A DNA stretch of 64,000 nucleotides, from assembly GCF_001420715.1 (NCBI RefSeq), contig NZ_LJJC01000006.1, positions 136,548 through 200,547 of the forward strand, given 5' to 3'. This DNA is from Heyndrickxia shackletonii. GTDB lineage: Bacteria; Bacillota; Bacilli; Bacillales; Bacillaceae_C. The translations under genes and the position numbers were made by a program. Of the stretch, positions 1-9,361 are shown in pieces; position 1 is the first letter of the stretch, and each line of letters begins with the position of its first letter. The notes beneath the pieces were generated by a model that had not been told where the DNA came from, searched no databases, and worked only from the letters and a program-made list of their open reading frames with translations.

Positions 1-349
1 CCTTTGGTTTTGGAATCAGGCCTTCTACTCCTTGTTCATAAAATTCTTTCGTCCAGCGAATAATCAAGGAAGGGTTGTTCAAATTAAAATGAACAGCAGT
101 TTCTAAATAAGAAGCACCTGTGTTTAACATAAATTGTATCGTATCCATTTTAAATTGAACAGAATACTCCTTTTTCGTTTTCCTACGATTTAACCCATCC
201 ATCCCTTGAGACTTATATACATTCACCCATTCACGTATTGAGGTCTGGCTGCCCATATTATATTTTTTTGCCAATGATCCATACCCAATATTGCCCTCTA
301 AATACTCGGTGACAAGCCTTATTTTGAATTCTTCACTATATTTTGCCAT
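1..349 (-). CDS. IS3-family (IS150-like) transposase OrfA, partial
   Basis: Minus-strand reading frame open from an ATG at 349-347 to the left window edge (about 116 codons visible). The translation starts MAKYSEEFKIRLVTEYL and carries two successive helix-turn-helix segments, the second around INPSLIIRW-like residues, as in the OrfA subunit of IS150-type IS3 elements. OrfA binds the IS ends; the DDE catalytic domain (OrfB) would lie beyond the window. The SD (GGGGGTG at 361-355) sits in a perfect hairpin, described separately. The element stands immediately downstream of wecB, where relatives continue into the ATP synthase operon. Whether the copy is intact cannot be judged here. Confidence 0.85.
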   Translation of the reverse strand, partial: MAKYSEEFKIRLVTEYLEGNIGYGSLAKKYNMGSQTSIREWVNVYKSQGMDGLNRRKTKKEYSVQFKMDTIQFMLNTGASYLETAVHFNLNNPSLIIRWTKEFYEQGVEGLIPKPK

Positions 350-356
350 AAAAACA

Positions 357-394
357 CCCCCGAAAGTTAGATTTATTACTCTAACTTTCGGGGG
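357..394. repeat. Perfect 15-bp inverted repeat at the left end of the IS, covering the transposase SD
   Basis: Arms at 357-371 and 380-394 are exact inverse complements (CCCCCGAAAGTTAGA) around an 8-base loop. The outer arm followed by TCGGTACC probably belongs to the terminal inverted repeat of the IS, so the IS tip is near 394-405. In a transcript entering from wecB the hairpin would include the OrfA SD. Confidence 0.8.
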
Positions 395-439
395 TCGGTA
401 CCTTCCCCATGCGTTTTTGGTATCAAACTATTTAATGTA

Positions 440-1564
440 TTATCTAGCTTCTTCTTTAAAATACTCTCGAATAGTATCTACAATACGACGTGAAGCTTGT
501 CCATCACCATATGGATTGGATGCTTTTGTCATTTTATCATGAGCCTGTTGATCAGTAAGTAATTCGGTCGCTAATCGATAAATAGTTTCTTCCTCAGTAC
601 CAGCAAGCTTCAATGTTCCTGCCTCGATTCCTTCTGGCCGTTCTGTGGTATTACGAAGTACTAAGACCGGAACTCCTAAGGAAGGTGCTTCTTCTTGAAC
701 ACCACCTGAATCCGTTAAAATTAAATAAGCGTGATTAGCAAAATTATGAAAGTCTATAACATCTAATGGCTCGATTAAATGTATCCTCTCATCGTTTCCC
801 AATATTTCATCCGCTAATTCACGGACAACCGGGTTTAAATGAACAGGATATACAACTTGAACATTCGGGTGTTCATTCACGATACGCTTGATAGCGCGGA
901 ACATATTTCTCATCGGTTCCCCATGATTTTCACGACGATGAGCCGTAAGCAGGATGAGACGGTCATCTCCTACCTTTTCAAGTATTTCATGGGTATATTC
1001 AGATTTTACCGTCGTTTGAAGTGCGTCGATTGCTGTATTCCCTGTAACAAAAATACTTTCTTTCTTCTTGTTTTCCGAAAGGAGATTTTGAGCTGATTTC
1101 TCGGTTGGAGCAAAATGAAGATCGGCGAGAACCCCAGTCAATTGACGGTTCATTTCCTCCGGATACGGTGAATATTTATTCCACGTACGTAACCCGGCTT
1201 CAACATGCCCGACAACAATTTGATTGTAATAGGCAGCTAAACTTGCCACAAAGGTTGTAGTGGTGTCACCGTGAACAAGTACAATATCCGGTTTTACCTC
1301 TTTCATTACCCTGTCAAGGCCCTCAAGTCCTCTTGTTGTAATATCAATTAATGTTTGACGGTCCTTCATAATATTTAAATCAAAATCAGGTATTATTTGA
1401 AAAATAGCTAAGACCTGATCTAGCATCTCCCGATGTTGTGCAGTTACAGTGACAATGGATTCAAACTCATCCGGATATTTTTGTAGTTCAAGAACTAATG
1501 GCGCCATTTTTATTGCCTCAGGTCTTGTTCCAAAAATAGTCATGACTTTGATTCGTTTATTCAT
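440..1564 (-). CDS. wecB: UDP-N-acetylglucosamine 2-epimerase (non-hydrolysing)
   Basis: 374 aa, the normal length of the WecB/MnaA family. It interconverts UDP-GlcNAc and UDP-ManNAc in the cytosol, supplying ManNAc for teichoic acid linkage units or other surface glycans. Visible family motifs are GTRPEAIK near residue 12, HGDTTTTF near 97, GHVEAGLRT near 120, LLTAHRRENHG near 205, and the C-terminal DSGGVQEEAPSLG segment that binds the nucleotide sugar. The ATG at 1564 has AAGGGAG upstream. It lies downstream of upp, as in the Bacillus cereus group; the next gene there would be the atp operon, but here an IS end begins about 45 bp after the stop. Confidence 0.95.
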   Translation of the reverse strand: MNKRIKVMTIFGTRPEAIKMAPLVLELQKYPDEFESIVTVTAQHREMLDQVLAIFQIIPDFDLNIMKDRQTLIDITTRGLEGLDRVMKEVKPDIVLVHGDTTTTFVASLAAYYNQIVVGHVEAGLRTWNKYSPYPEEMNRQLTGVLADLHFAPTEKSAQNLLSENKKKESIFVTGNTAIDALQTTVKSEYTHEILEKVGDDRLILLTAHRRENHGEPMRNMFRAIKRIVNEHPNVQVVYPVHLNPVVRELADEILGNDERIHLIEPLDVIDFHNFANHAYLILTDSGGVQEEAPSLGVPVLVLRNTTERPEGIEAGTLKLAGTEEETIYRLATELLTDQQAHDKMTKASNPYGDGQASRRIVDTIREYFKEEAR

Positions 1565-1704
1565 ACGTATATTCTCCCTTAAAAAGGTTTTTTCTTGGCC
1601 ATGTAATACTGCGTTCTATTTGTCTACCGCCAAACACAATACAGCTAAACGTTTGCTCAAAAATCACGTGCAAATCTTTAACAAATCCCTAAATTAAACC
1701 GGTT

Positions 1705-2334
1705 TTATTTGGTGCCGTATAGACGGTCCCCTGCATCACCTAAACCTGGTACTATATAGCCATGATCATTAAGTTTTTCATCTAAGCCAGCAATATAAAT
1801 ATCTACATCATCATGTGCATCTTGAATTGCCTTTACGCCTTCCGGGGCAGCAATTAAGCACATAAATTTAATACTTTTTGCACCGCGCTTTTTCAATGAG
1901 TTAATCGCCTCAACCGCTGATCCACCTGTTGCCAGCATTGGATCAACAAGAATAAAATCACGTTCTTCCACATCATTTGGCAATTTTACATAATATTCAA
2001 TTGGCTTTAATGTTTCTGGGTCACGATAAAGACCAACATGCCCTACCTTAGCAGCAGGGATGAGCTTCAATACTCCATCTACCATTCCAAGTCCAGCACG
2101 TAAAATGGGCACAAGTCCAATCTTCTTCCCTGAAAGAACTTTGGCTTTTGCCTTGCATACCGGTGTATCAATCTCGATTTCTTCAAGAGGCATATCTCTT
2201 GTAATCTCAAATGCCATAAGCGTAGCAACCTCGTCAACTAGCTCACGAAATTCTTTCGTTCCCGTATTTTTATCGCGGATGATGGTTAATTTGTGTTGAA
2301 TAAGCGGGTGATCAATTACATATACATTACTCAT
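1705..2334 (-). CDS. upp: Uracil phosphoribosyltransferase
   Basis: 209 aa, full family length. Converts uracil and PRPP to UMP (pyrimidine salvage, cytosol). The PRPP loop is [13 protein letters not shown] around residues 128-140, and the C-terminal [18 protein letters not shown] forms the uracil pocket. The ATG at 2334 follows AAAGGAGA. It lies between glyA and wecB, the standard Bacillus order. The 140 bp to wecB has no clear terminator, so co-transcription is possible. Confidence 0.97.
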   Translation of the reverse strand: MSNVYVIDHPLIQHKLTIIRDKNTGTKEFRELVDEVATLMAFEITRDMPLEEIEIDTPVCKAKAKVLSGKKIGLVPILRAGLGMVDGVLKLIPAAKVGHVGLYRDPETLKPIEYYVKLPNDVEERDFILVDPMLATGGSAVEAINSLKKRGAKSIKFMCLIAAPEGVKAIQDAHDDVDIYIAGLDEKLNDHGYIVPGLGDAGDRLYGTK

Positions 2335-2393
2335 GAATAATTCTCCTTTTTTATGTATTTTAGTCCCATATTTTTAACGACTTGTCTTTTATC

Positions 2394-2558
2394 AAGGCTC
2401 ATTTCTTAAACTTTGTTTCAAATTTAATCAATATCCATATAAATTTCTTTGAACAACTTTGAACTGGAAGTAGTATTTAAGAAAAGAGGCCCCGAAACTA
2501 TACTGTTTCAGTATTTTATAAATAGATGGAAATGCAGCAATTTATGCGAAACAGCTTC
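2394..2558. repeat. Degenerate dispersed repeat R1, copy a
   Basis: Begins AAGGCTCATTTCTTAAAC, contains AAGAAAAGAGGCCCCGAAAC and ends TGCGAAACAGC. Similar blocks recur at 16328, 16541, 16817, 22200 and 58527. It fills most of the 332-bp upp-glyA spacer. Confidence 0.55.
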
Positions 2559-2603
2559 TATCAAATAAGATTGTTTTATTTATTACCAAACCAATTTTAC
2601 ACG

Positions 2604-2648
2604 AAAAAGGAGTTAGACCTCAAGGGTTGACCTTTTGACCTAACTCCA
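2604..2648 (-). terminator. Rho-independent terminator of glyA
   Basis: On the minus strand GGAGTTAG (2647-2640) pairs with CTAACTCC (2616-2609), followed by TTTTT. It starts about 20 bases after the glyA stop. Confidence 0.85.
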
Positions 2649-2666
2649 AACTTTTTTATTTTGTTA

Positions 2667-3908
2667 TTATTTACTAGGATAAAGAGGAAACTTGCTTGTA
2701 AGTTCAGCAACTCGTGTACGTGCCTCTTCCAATTTTTCCTCATTATCATGATTTTTTAAGGTAAATGCGATTAAAGATGCGATTTCATCCATTTCTTCAA
2801 GACCAAATCCTCTTGATGTAACTGCAGCAGTACCAATACGAATACCGCTTGTTACAAATGGACTTTCTGTTTCGAAAGGAATGGTATTTTTGTTTACCGT
2901 AACTCCAATTTCATCCAACACTTTTTCCGCAACTTTACCTGTGATGTTTAAAGAACGAACATCTACTAATAATAGGTGATTATCCGTTCCTCCGGAAACA
3001 AGGTCTAAGCCTTCACTCTTTAAAGATTCCGCTAAACGCTTAGCATTCTCTACCACTTTTCCGGCATATTCTTTAAAGCTATCTTGAAGTGCTTCGCCAA
3101 ATGCAACTGCTTTTGCAGCAATGACATGCATTAATGGACCACCTTGGATACCAGGGAAAATAGACTTGTCAATTTTCTTTGCATATTCTTCTTTACATAG
3201 AATCATTCCGCCGCGCGGGCCACGTAATGTTTTGTGAGTAGTGGTTGTAACAAAATCTGCATATGGTACTGGGCTTGGGTGAATTCCCGCCGCAACAAGT
3301 CCTGCAATATGTGCCATATCCACCATCAAATATGCTCCAACTTCATCAGCAATCTCACGGAATTTTTTAAAATCTATTTCACGTGGATAAGCACTTGCAC
3401 CAGCTACTATTAATTTTGGCTTATGTGTACGTGCTTTTTCCAAAACATCATCGTAATTAATATAGTGTGTTTTTTCATCTACACCATATTCAACAAAATT
3501 ATATTGAATACCACTAAAGTTTACAGGGCTTCCATGTGTTAAATGACCGCCATGTGATAAGTTCATTCCAAGAACAGTATCCCCTTGTTCAAGAATGGTA
3601 AAATAAACTGCCATATTTGCCTGTGCGCCTGAATGAGGCTGTACATTGACATGCTCTGCTCCGAAAATTTGCTTCGCACGATCACGCGCAAGATCTTCCA
3701 CAACATCTACATATTCACAGCCACCATAATAACGGCGACCAGGATAACCTTCAGCGTATTTATTCGTTAAAACTGATCCTTGCGCTTCCATGACTGCTTC
3801 ACTAACAAAGTTTTCAGATGCGATTAATTCAATTTTTGACCGTTGACGACCAAGTTCGTCACAAATAGCTTGGTACACTGCTTTATCTTGCTGGGCAATG
3901 TTACTCAT
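2667..3908 (-). CDS. glyA: Serine hydroxymethyltransferase
   Basis: 413 aa, typical length. PLP enzyme converting serine and tetrahydrofolate to glycine and 5,10-methylene-THF, the main one-carbon entry. The PLP lysine is K226 in [14 protein letters not shown]. Substrate and cofactor motifs IELIASENF (27-35), [13 protein letters not shown] (51-63) and [11 protein letters not shown] (194-204) are present. The ATG at 3908 follows AAGGGGG. A clear terminator separates it from upp. No purine riboswitch or PurR box was recognised upstream. Confidence 0.98.
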   Translation of the reverse strand: MSNIAQQDKAVYQAICDELGRQRSKIELIASENFVSEAVMEAQGSVLTNKYAEGYPGRRYYGGCEYVDVVEDLARDRAKQIFGAEHVNVQPHSGAQANMAVYFTILEQGDTVLGMNLSHGGHLTHGSPVNFSGIQYNFVEYGVDEKTHYINYDDVLEKARTHKPKLIVAGASAYPREIDFKKFREIADEVGAYLMVDMAHIAGLVAAGIHPSPVPYADFVTTTTHKTLRGPRGGMILCKEEYAKKIDKSIFPGIQGGPLMHVIAAKAVAFGEALQDSFKEYAGKVVENAKRLAESLKSEGLDLVSGGTDNHLLLVDVRSLNITGKVAEKVLDEIGVTVNKNTIPFETESPFVTSGIRIGTAAVTSRGFGLEEMDEIASLIAFTLKNHDNEEKLEEARTRVAELTSKFPLYPSK

Positions 3909-4067
3909 GATAATCCCCCTTGTGCAAATATCAGTATGAAAATACTTTTTTATTCTAACATAATCTTTTGAAAGATGGCGATGATTTTGGAATGTTTCAT
4001 TATTCGGTAAAAATCCCGCCTTTATACGAGACTATATGGTATGAAACTTAATAGGTCTAAACTCTTA

Positions 4068-4136
4068 ATTCAGCGATTAAGCACTAAATTATCGAGATTA
4101 ATGCATAAAGTCATGAGCTTAACTCACCGATTCACA
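4068..4136. repeat. Short tandem array with about 21-bp units
   Basis: Three imperfect units read roughly TTCAGCGATTAAGCACTAAAT, then TATCGAGATTAATGCATAAAG, then TCATGAGCTTAACTCACCGAT. They share an ATTAA core in the glyA-ywlG spacer. The sequence is unlike the 21-bp array at 38367 but the period is the same. Confidence 0.45.
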
Positions 4137-4139
4137 GAA

Positions 4140-4182
4140 TAGCAAAAAGGAGACTTTACATAATAGCAAAATCCCCTTCTCC
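4140..4182 (-). terminator. Possible terminator after ywlG
   Basis: On the minus strand AAGGGGA and TCTCCTT flank about 18 bases and are followed by TTTTGC, just past the ywlG stop. The stem is short. Confidence 0.4.
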
Positions 4183-4188
4183 TATCGA

Positions 4189-4737
4189 TTATTCATATAC
4201 TGCCCGTGCACCGCCGATTAACTTTGGACGCGTTTTAGCTAAGGTGACATGGGCAGACCCTATTTGATTTAGGGAAGCGCGGACAGGGACCGCAACATGT
4301 TTTAAATGCATTCCGATAAAAGTATCCCCGATATCAATACCTAAATCTGCTTTGATAAACTCTACCAAGACAGGGTCTGCCAAATGTTCATATGCATAGG
4401 TCGCCATTGCTCCTCCTGCTTTTCTCACGGGAATGACAGCTACCTCTTCCCAGCCTCTATCCTCGGCTACTTTTCTATCTACAACAAGCGCACGGTTTAA
4501 ATGTTCACAGCACTGAAATGCAAGATGAACCCTATGCTTATCAGCAAAAGAATGAAGGTTATCGTATATTAAGGAGGCTACCTCTAAGGTTCCCGAGGTG
4601 CCTATTCTTTCCCCCATTACTTCCGAAGTAGAACAGCCAATTACCAAAACCTGATCTTTTTTAAAAGTAACTTGGGATGAAAAATCCGATAATATCGTTT
4701 GTAACTGTTTCTCTATATGGATTAGATCACTTGTCAA
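4189..4737 (-). CDS. ywlG: YwlG family protein (UPF0340 / TIGR01440)
   Basis: 182 aa. Full-length member of the conserved Firmicutes UPF0340 family, normally beside rpiB and glyA. Function unknown. Conserved stretches include [18 protein letters not shown] near residue 32, [12 protein letters not shown] near 79 and [17 protein letters not shown] near 136, a pattern suggesting a soluble ligand-binding fold. The start is TTG at 4737, supported by AAGGGAGG 9 bases upstream; no equally well placed ATG exists. Translation direction and position suit an operon with rpiB. Confidence 0.85.
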   Translation of the reverse strand: MTSDLIHIEKQLQTILSDFSSQVTFKKDQVLVIGCSTSEVMGERIGTSGTLEVASLIYDNLHSFADKHRVHLAFQCCEHLNRALVVDRKVAEDRGWEEVAVIPVRKAGGAMATYAYEHLADPVLVEFIKADLGIDIGDTFIGMHLKHVAVPVRASLNQIGSAHVTLAKTRPKLIGGARAVYE

Positions 4738-4804
4738 AACGGGAAACCTCCCTTATTTAAAAGCTAAGAAATCATGATGTTTTTTATTAGAATCTCTTTA
4801 TAGT

Positions 4805-4909
4805 TTCAGTGCCTTTCTGCTAGCGGATTTTTACATCTGCTCCCTAAACTTGTTTCCTAAATCTGAAGTAGAAGACTACGAAATCCGCTGGACAAGGCGC
4901 TTCTACTTT
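4805..4909 (-). repeat. Partial R2 repeat, minus orientation
   Basis: Contains the R2 pieces TAGCGGATTT, GACTACGAAATCCGCT and GGCGCTTCTACTTTTCG between ywlG and rpiB. AAGTAGAAG/CTTCTACTT forms an outer stem directly after the rpiB stop and might also serve as a weak terminator. Confidence 0.5.
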
Positions 4910-5352
4910 TCGTGTTTTTCTTCGTAATTCGTTAACTTTTCAATACGGCGTGAATGGCGTCCACCTTCAAAATCTGTTGTAAGCCATACTTTTGCGATTT
5001 CTCTAGCAAGCCCCGGGCCAATAACTCTTTCTCCCATCGCTAACATATTACTATCATTATGCTGACGAGTTGCCTTCGCGCTGAATACGTCATGTACTAA
5101 TGCACATCGAATTCCTTTTACTTTATTCGCAGAAATACTCATGCCAATGCCGGTTCCACAAATTAAAATACCTCTATCAAATTCCCCTTTTGCTACCTTT
5201 TCCGCAACAGGAAGTGCATAATCAGGATAATCTACTGATTCCTCGCAGTCACAGCCAAAATCCTCGTATTCAAGACCCATTTCCTCTAATAATCCTTTTA
5301 TTTCCTCACGAATATGGATGCCGCCGTGATCAGATGCCAATGCTACTTTCAT
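4903..5352 (-). CDS. rpiB: Ribose-5-phosphate isomerase B
   Basis: 149 aa from the ATG at 5352, which follows AAAGGGGATATCACA. An in-frame extension to 5451 would have no SD and would run into the mcp terminator. RpiB/LacA-B fold enzyme interconverting ribose-5-P and ribulose-5-P (pentose phosphate pathway). Motifs are ASDHGG at residues 6-11, the catalytic Cys in GILICGTGIGMSISANK (about 66), and the His in LVHDVFSAKATRQHNDSN. In B. subtilis this position is ywlF. Confidence 0.92.
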   Translation of the reverse strand: MKVALASDHGGIHIREEIKGLLEEMGLEYEDFGCDCEESVDYPDYALPVAEKVAKGEFDRGILICGTGIGMSISANKVKGIRCALVHDVFSAKATRQHNDSNMLAMGERVIGPGLAREIAKVWLTTDFEGGRHSRRIEKLTNYEEKHEK

Positions 5353-5430
5353 TGTGATATCCCCTTTCTTTTTTCTACAATAATTTTCACATAAACCAGC
5401 GAAAATATAAATAAGAAAGCTCCCCGCAAA

Positions 5431-5461
5431 AATAAAAAAATACCAAGACATTGTGTCTTGG
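5431..5461 (-). terminator. Terminator of the ywlE-mcp unit
   Basis: On the minus strand CCAAGACA (5461 side) and TGTCTTGG enclose CAA, then TATTTTTTTATTTTT. It lies directly after the mcp stop, so rpiB probably needs its own promoter or read-through. Confidence 0.85.
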
Positions 5462-5462
5462 C

Positions 5463-6749
5463 CTATAAATGAAAACGTGAAATTGTTCCTTTTAATCTAT
5501 CTGCATGACCTTTTAATTCAAGGACTAATTGATCAATCGTTTCCATGACGTCAGCTTGCTCTTTCGTTGCTTCTGTTACTTCCTCTGCACCAGCTGAAGT
5601 TTCCTCTGCAATTGCCGCTACTTCTTGTGATTGTTGGGATGTAAGCTGGATACTTTCCATTTGCCTATCCACTAAACCAGAGATGCCTTTTACTTTTTCC
5701 GCAACCTCATGAATAATTTCTGTCATTTTTTCAATTACTTGATTCGTTTTTGTCCCTTTTGCTGCTTCTTGATTAGCGGTCTCTACTTGACTAGAAATAT
5801 GTTTAACAACACTTTCCACTTCTTGCTGAATTCGGTGAATTAATTCCGTAATTCCTTGTACTGCTTTAGCACTTTCATCTGCTAATTTCCGAACCTCTTC
5901 CGCCACTACTGCAAATCCCTTACCATGTTCCCCTGCACGTGCAGCCTCAATAGATGCATTCAAAGCTAAAAGATTTGTCTGAGCAGCAATATCTCCAACA
6001 AGTAAAATAATCTGTTCAACCTCTTTTGCATTATCCTCAAGCCTTTTAACAGCTTGTAAAGATTCGTGATTTTCTTTTGCCAGTCTTTCGATTCCATTGA
6101 CTAGAGAAAAAACAACTTCTTGACTTTCCTTTAATTCATCCAGCATTTCCGTCGACACTTTTTCCGATGATCTTGCATTATCCTGAACCTGCTCTGCAAT
6201 TCGAATCATATCCTGGGCGGATTCTGCCGTTGACTGGATGGCAATAGCAGAACTTTCTGCTCCGGCAGCGATTTCACTTATGGTTTGAGCAATCCCTTCT
6301 GCTTGTGCAGTAGCACTTGAAGCTTTTTCAGAAATAGAGATAACATTTTCATTTGTTTGTTGAAAATTATCTTCAATGCTTTGTACCATTTCTCTTAAAT
6401 TCTTTAACATAATATTAAAAGCCACACCTAAAGAACGAATTTCATCGTCTGTTTTTGGCAATATAACATCCGTATGTATTTCCCCCTGACTAGCGTTAAT
6501 GGCTGCTTTTTCTAAACGCTGCAGCGGCTTTGTAATAAAACCTGCCACCAAAAACGCTAAAATACCTGTCCAAATAATTCCTAACAATAATGTTATAATG
6601 GTAAATAATGATTCATTTATTTTATTGGCGAAATGGCCGTAAACAAAATCCAAACAAAACATACTAGTGGAGTATGTAATAATCGCCAAAATGGTCACAA
6701 ACAAGACAAGCTTTTTCCGTAAACTGAATTTATACCTCTTTCTCCCCAT
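5463..6749 (-). CDS. Methyl-accepting chemotaxis protein with almost no extracellular domain
   Basis: 428 aa. Two membrane segments, about residues 13-34 and 44-70, are separated by only 10-15 residues, so there is no usual extracellular ligand domain. A HAMP linker follows (about 71-124, [12 protein letters not shown]), then a long coiled-coil signalling domain with the hairpin tip [21 protein letters not shown] and [15 protein letters not shown]. This tip docks CheA/CheW. The input could be intracellular, membrane-derived or via a partner. The ATG at 6749 follows AAAGAGGT, 13 bp after the ywlE stop, so both probably share a transcript. Confidence 0.9.
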   Translation of the reverse strand: MGRKRYKFSLRKKLVLFVTILAIITYSTSMFCLDFVYGHFANKINESLFTIITLLLGIIWTGILAFLVAGFITKPLQRLEKAAINASQGEIHTDVILPKTDDEIRSLGVAFNIMLKNLREMVQSIEDNFQQTNENVISISEKASSATAQAEGIAQTISEIAAGAESSAIAIQSTAESAQDMIRIAEQVQDNARSSEKVSTEMLDELKESQEVVFSLVNGIERLAKENHESLQAVKRLEDNAKEVEQIILLVGDIAAQTNLLALNASIEAARAGEHGKGFAVVAEEVRKLADESAKAVQGITELIHRIQQEVESVVKHISSQVETANQEAAKGTKTNQVIEKMTEIIHEVAEKVKGISGLVDRQMESIQLTSQQSQEVAAIAEETSAGAEEVTEATKEQADVMETIDQLVLELKGHADRLKGTISRFHL

Positions 6750-6762
6750 CGGAATACCTCTT

Positions 6763-7197
6763 TCATATTTTTTTTATCATTTCTTTAATAAGCTTTTCCA
6801 ACTCTTTGTAAGTTTTTCTATATATATCAAGACTCCCTCCATAAGGATCATGAACATCCATGTCAGCTTTTGAGTCATAGACAAATTCCTTTAGTGTAAA
6901 GGTTTTATCTGCAGCAGAAGGGTATTGATAGATAAGCGATTCCTTATGTCCTTCCGTCATGGTAAAAATATAATGCGCCCATTCAACATCCTCATTTGTC
7001 AGTAATTTAGATGAATGCTGATGAAAAATATTGTTTTCCTCCAGCACCTTTAAGGCATTAGCCGCTGCATTACTCCCGTTAGAGGCAAAAATCCCTGCTG
7101 ATCTAACCTTTATATCGTCCAAATTTTCATTTTTTAAAATTGCTTCTGCCATCGGACTCCTGCATGTATTCCCTGTGCAAATAAATAAAATGTTCAA
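6763..7197 (-). CDS. ywlE: Protein-arginine-phosphate phosphatase (low-Mr PTP fold)
   Basis: 144 aa. The P-loop [15 protein letters not shown] (residues 5-19) has the C-x5-R signature with Thr at position 11, the residue that makes B. subtilis YwlE specific for phospho-arginine rather than phosphotyrosine. The general acid Asp is in VHDPYGG (about 117). In B. subtilis it reverses McsB arginine phosphorylation and so affects CtsR and ClpCP targeting. The start is TTG at 7197 with GGAGG 9 bases upstream. It lies in front of mcp with a 13-bp gap. Confidence 0.93.
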   Translation of the reverse strand: MNILFICTGNTCRSPMAEAILKNENLDDIKVRSAGIFASNGSNAAANALKVLEENNIFHQHSSKLLTNEDVEWAHYIFTMTEGHKESLIYQYPSAADKTFTLKEFVYDSKADMDVHDPYGGSLDIYRKTYKELEKLIKEMIKKI

Positions 7198-7321
7198 AGT
7201 GTTGTAACCTCCAAACTTTGAGGATATTGTTTTAAAGTTTTGCTTTTATTATAGTGGAAAAGTCCTAGTTTCCATAGTCAATATAATAAGGGAAATGATA
7301 AAACTTTGTGAAAATATTAGA

Positions 7322-7381
7322 AAAAACGTAGGCGTCATGCTCATCCGCTTGCTGATAGGCTCTTGCAGAAAGACATAGACT
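7322..7381 (+). repeat. Partial R2 repeat
   Basis: AAACGTAGGCGTCATGCTCATCCGCTTG through CATAGAC resembles both R2 ends joined with the middle missing. It lies in the ywlE-mntP spacer. Confidence 0.4.
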
Positions 7382-7424
7382 AAACCTTTTATCTAAATTA
7401 ACTACTTAAACTTTCTGGTGTATG

Positions 7425-7450
7425 AAAAAAACACACTTCTACAAGTGTGT
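7425..7450 (-). terminator. Terminator of mntP
   Basis: Minus strand ACACACTT (7450-7443), loop GTAG, AAGTGTGT (7438-7431), then TTTTTT. It lies four bases beyond the mntP stop region. Confidence 0.9.
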
Positions 7451-7454
7451 CTCC

Positions 7455-8006
7455 TTAAGGTAAAAGCAATTTAATACCAAAGGCAAAAAGGATGCTTCCA
7501 CCTAAAACTTCACTATATGTACCAAGCAGGCCTTGTGCTTTTCGACCAATGATGAGCCCTGCCCATGTAAGGATCGTTGCAGCAATGCCAAAACAAAGGA
7601 CAACTGCAGCCGCCCGTGCTCCAAATATTCCCAGAGATAAACCAACTGAAAAGCTGTCCAAACTTACACTAAATGCAAATATTATTAGCCCCCATCCCTC
7701 AGGCTTTATCAAATTTCGCTCCTCTTTTTTAAAACTTGAAAGGATCATTTGGATGCCGAGCACAATGATTAATATTCCGCCAATATATTTCGTAATGGTT
7801 CCGAATGTATCAGAAAGAAAATGTCCTGCGAGCATCCCAATTAGAGGCATCCAGACATGAAAAAAGCCGATAGTTAATCCTATATAGAAAATTTGTTTAT
7901 AGCGAAGCTGAAACATTCCCAATCCAATTCCAACTGAAAATGCATCCATACCAAGTGCAAATGCCATTAACATTAATGTGAATACTTCTGCGATGACTCC
8001 TGTCAT
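7455..8006 (-). CDS. mntP: Manganese efflux pump MntP
   Basis: 183 aa, six predicted membrane helices, DUF204/MntP family (ywlD in B. subtilis). Exports Mn(II) to prevent toxicity. Both family repeats carry the membrane aspartate motif: [16 protein letters not shown] (about 16-31) and [20 protein letters not shown] (about 111-130). The ATG at 8006 follows GGAGGAAAAAAT. No yybP-ykoY manganese riboswitch fits the 95-bp leader, but a hairpin there overlaps the SD (see 8021). Confidence 0.93.
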   Translation of the reverse strand: MTGVIAEVFTLMLMAFALGMDAFSVGIGLGMFQLRYKQIFYIGLTIGFFHVWMPLIGMLAGHFLSDTFGTITKYIGGILIIVLGIQMILSSFKKEERNLIKPEGWGLIIFAFSVSLDSFSVGLSLGIFGARAAAVVLCFGIAATILTWAGLIIGRKAQGLLGTYSEVLGGSILFAFGIKLLLP

Positions 8007-8020
8007 ATATTTTTTCCTCC

Positions 8021-8057
8021 TTCGGACATGCCTATTGAATACTTATGCATGCCGAAG
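8021..8057 (-). promoter_or_regulatory. Hairpin overlapping the mntP SD
   Basis: CTTCGG-A-CATGC (8021-8032) and GCATG-CCGAAG (8047-8057) are inverse complements with one bulged A, separated by 14 bases. In the mntP mRNA the 3' arm is TGTCCGAAG, directly joined to the SD GGAGG. It could act as a translational gate or as a weak tsaC terminator. Confidence 0.45.
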
Positions 8058-8101
8058 TCGGTTTAGAATCATCGATAGTAAAATCCGTTTAAAATCGTAT
8101 T

Positions 8102-9163
8102 TTATTTAGTTAAATCATTTTCATAAATCCATTTGTGGCCAGCAGCTTTCTCCAGTCTATTCATAACGGCAAGTCCAACACCTTCTGTTGAAAATACCTC
8201 AGAATAGATAATATCTACATTTTTGCTATTAAATGATCTCAAAGTATCATATAGCCTATTTGCTACTGTTGATAAATCTTGACGGCTTCCACAAGCTCTT
8301 ACATAATCCGCGTCGTACAGGTCAGCCGTTTCATCTGTTGCAATAACTCCAACCACCAAGCCTTCCTCGCGGCTTTTCTTGACCAGCACTTGAATAAATT
8401 CCGGTGTTCCATTTACTAAATAAACTGGTGCATTGGGTGCATAGTGTGTATATTTCATGCCCGGAGCTTTTGGCTTTGACTTTAAGTTCTCATTTAGGGC
8501 AGGATCTATTTCTACTTTCCCGATTACACTTTCCATCGCTTCCTTCGTCACACCGCCCGGGCGTAAAATAATCGGTACCTCTACTGTGCAATCAACAACC
8601 GTTGATTCAACCCCTATCCCAGTTTCACCGCCATCCAGAATACCGGCTATTTGTCCAAATAAATCTTCGTGTACATGCTTAGCTGTTGTGGGACTTGGCT
8701 TTCCTGAGCTATTTGCACTTGGCGCGGCAACCGGCAAATTCGCTGCTTTTATAAGAGACAATGCTAAGGGATGATCAGGCATTCTAATACCCACTGTATC
8801 TAAACCGGCTGTCACCTTTTTGGAAAGGAACCCAGGTCTTACTTTGAAAATAATCGTTAAAGGTCCCGGCCAAAATTCCTTCATTAATTTCTCTGCCTTT
8901 TCCGGAATTTCTAAAACTAAAGCATGCAATTGAGAAAAATTAGCGATATGCACAATGAGCGGGTTATCACTTGGACGTCCTTTCGCTTCATAAACCTTTG
9001 CAATTGCTTCATCTGATGTAGCATTTGCTCCCAATCCATACACTGTTTCAGTCGGGAAAGCAATAATTTCATTTTGTTTTAACAAATTTGCTGCTTCCAC
9101 AATCTGTGGATTATTTTTCAAATTATCCACATGGTTATCCACATTCCATTCCAATGTTTTCAT
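8102..9163 (-). CDS. ywlC: Threonylcarbamoyl-AMP synthase, Sua5 type
   Basis: 353 aa. The N-terminal YrdC domain (about 20-215) has FPTETVYGLGANA and the substrate-binding SANSSGKPSPT; the C-terminal Sua5 domain (about 240-350) follows a PGMKYTHYAPNAP linker. Makes TC-AMP from Thr, bicarbonate and ATP for tRNA t6A37. The first 14 residues hold a doubled Val-Asp-Asn, and the bases coding for it are two exact DnaA boxes. The ATG at 9163 follows AAAAGGTGAA. Confidence 0.95.
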   Translation of the reverse strand: MKTLEWNVDNHVDNLKNNPQIVEAANLLKQNEIIAFPTETVYGLGANATSDEAIAKVYEAKGRPSDNPLIVHIANFSQLHALVLEIPEKAEKLMKEFWPGPLTIIFKVRPGFLSKKVTAGLDTVGIRMPDHPLALSLIKAANLPVAAPSANSSGKPSPTTAKHVHEDLFGQIAGILDGGETGIGVESTVVDCTVEVPIILRPGGVTKEAMESVIGKVEIDPALNENLKSKPKAPGMKYTHYAPNAPVYLVNGTPEFIQVLVKKSREEGLVVGVIATDETADLYDADYVRACGSRQDLSTVANRLYDTLRSFNSKNVDIIYSEVFSTEGVGLAVMNRLEKAAGHKWIYENDLTK

Positions 9164-9329
9164 TCATGTTCACCTTTTCTATTTTTGACGCATCTACTTT
9201 TATTTTAGAAGAAAAAGTAGATATTTGTCGAATTGTCTAGACCATTATTGTAAAAATTATACTGAATACAATAGAAATGAACAACCATTATCCACATATT
9301 GTGGATAAATCGTCCTTAACGGTGGATAA
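9123..9329. promoter_or_regulatory. DnaA-box cluster at the ywlC start and upstream spacer
   Basis: Exact TTATCCACA boxes, on either strand, lie at 9123-9131, 9135-9143, 9288-9296 and 9300-9308, with a one-mismatch box at 9321-9329. A further exact box is at 9762-9770 inside ywlB. In B. subtilis the ywlC region is, from memory, one of the reported chromosomal DnaA-binding sites. Confidence 0.8.
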
Positions 9330-9361
9330 CTATTGGGAATTGTGTGAATAAATTATATCCA

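Noticed and set aside
4903-5451. N-terminally extended RpiB with a hydrophobic segment
   Set aside because: The extension would start inside the mcp terminator with no SD; the ATG at 5352 has a good SD and gives the family length.
7198-8101. yybP-ykoY manganese riboswitch for mntP
   Set aside because: The leader between tsaC and mntP is only 95 bp and has a single hairpin with none of the conserved loops.
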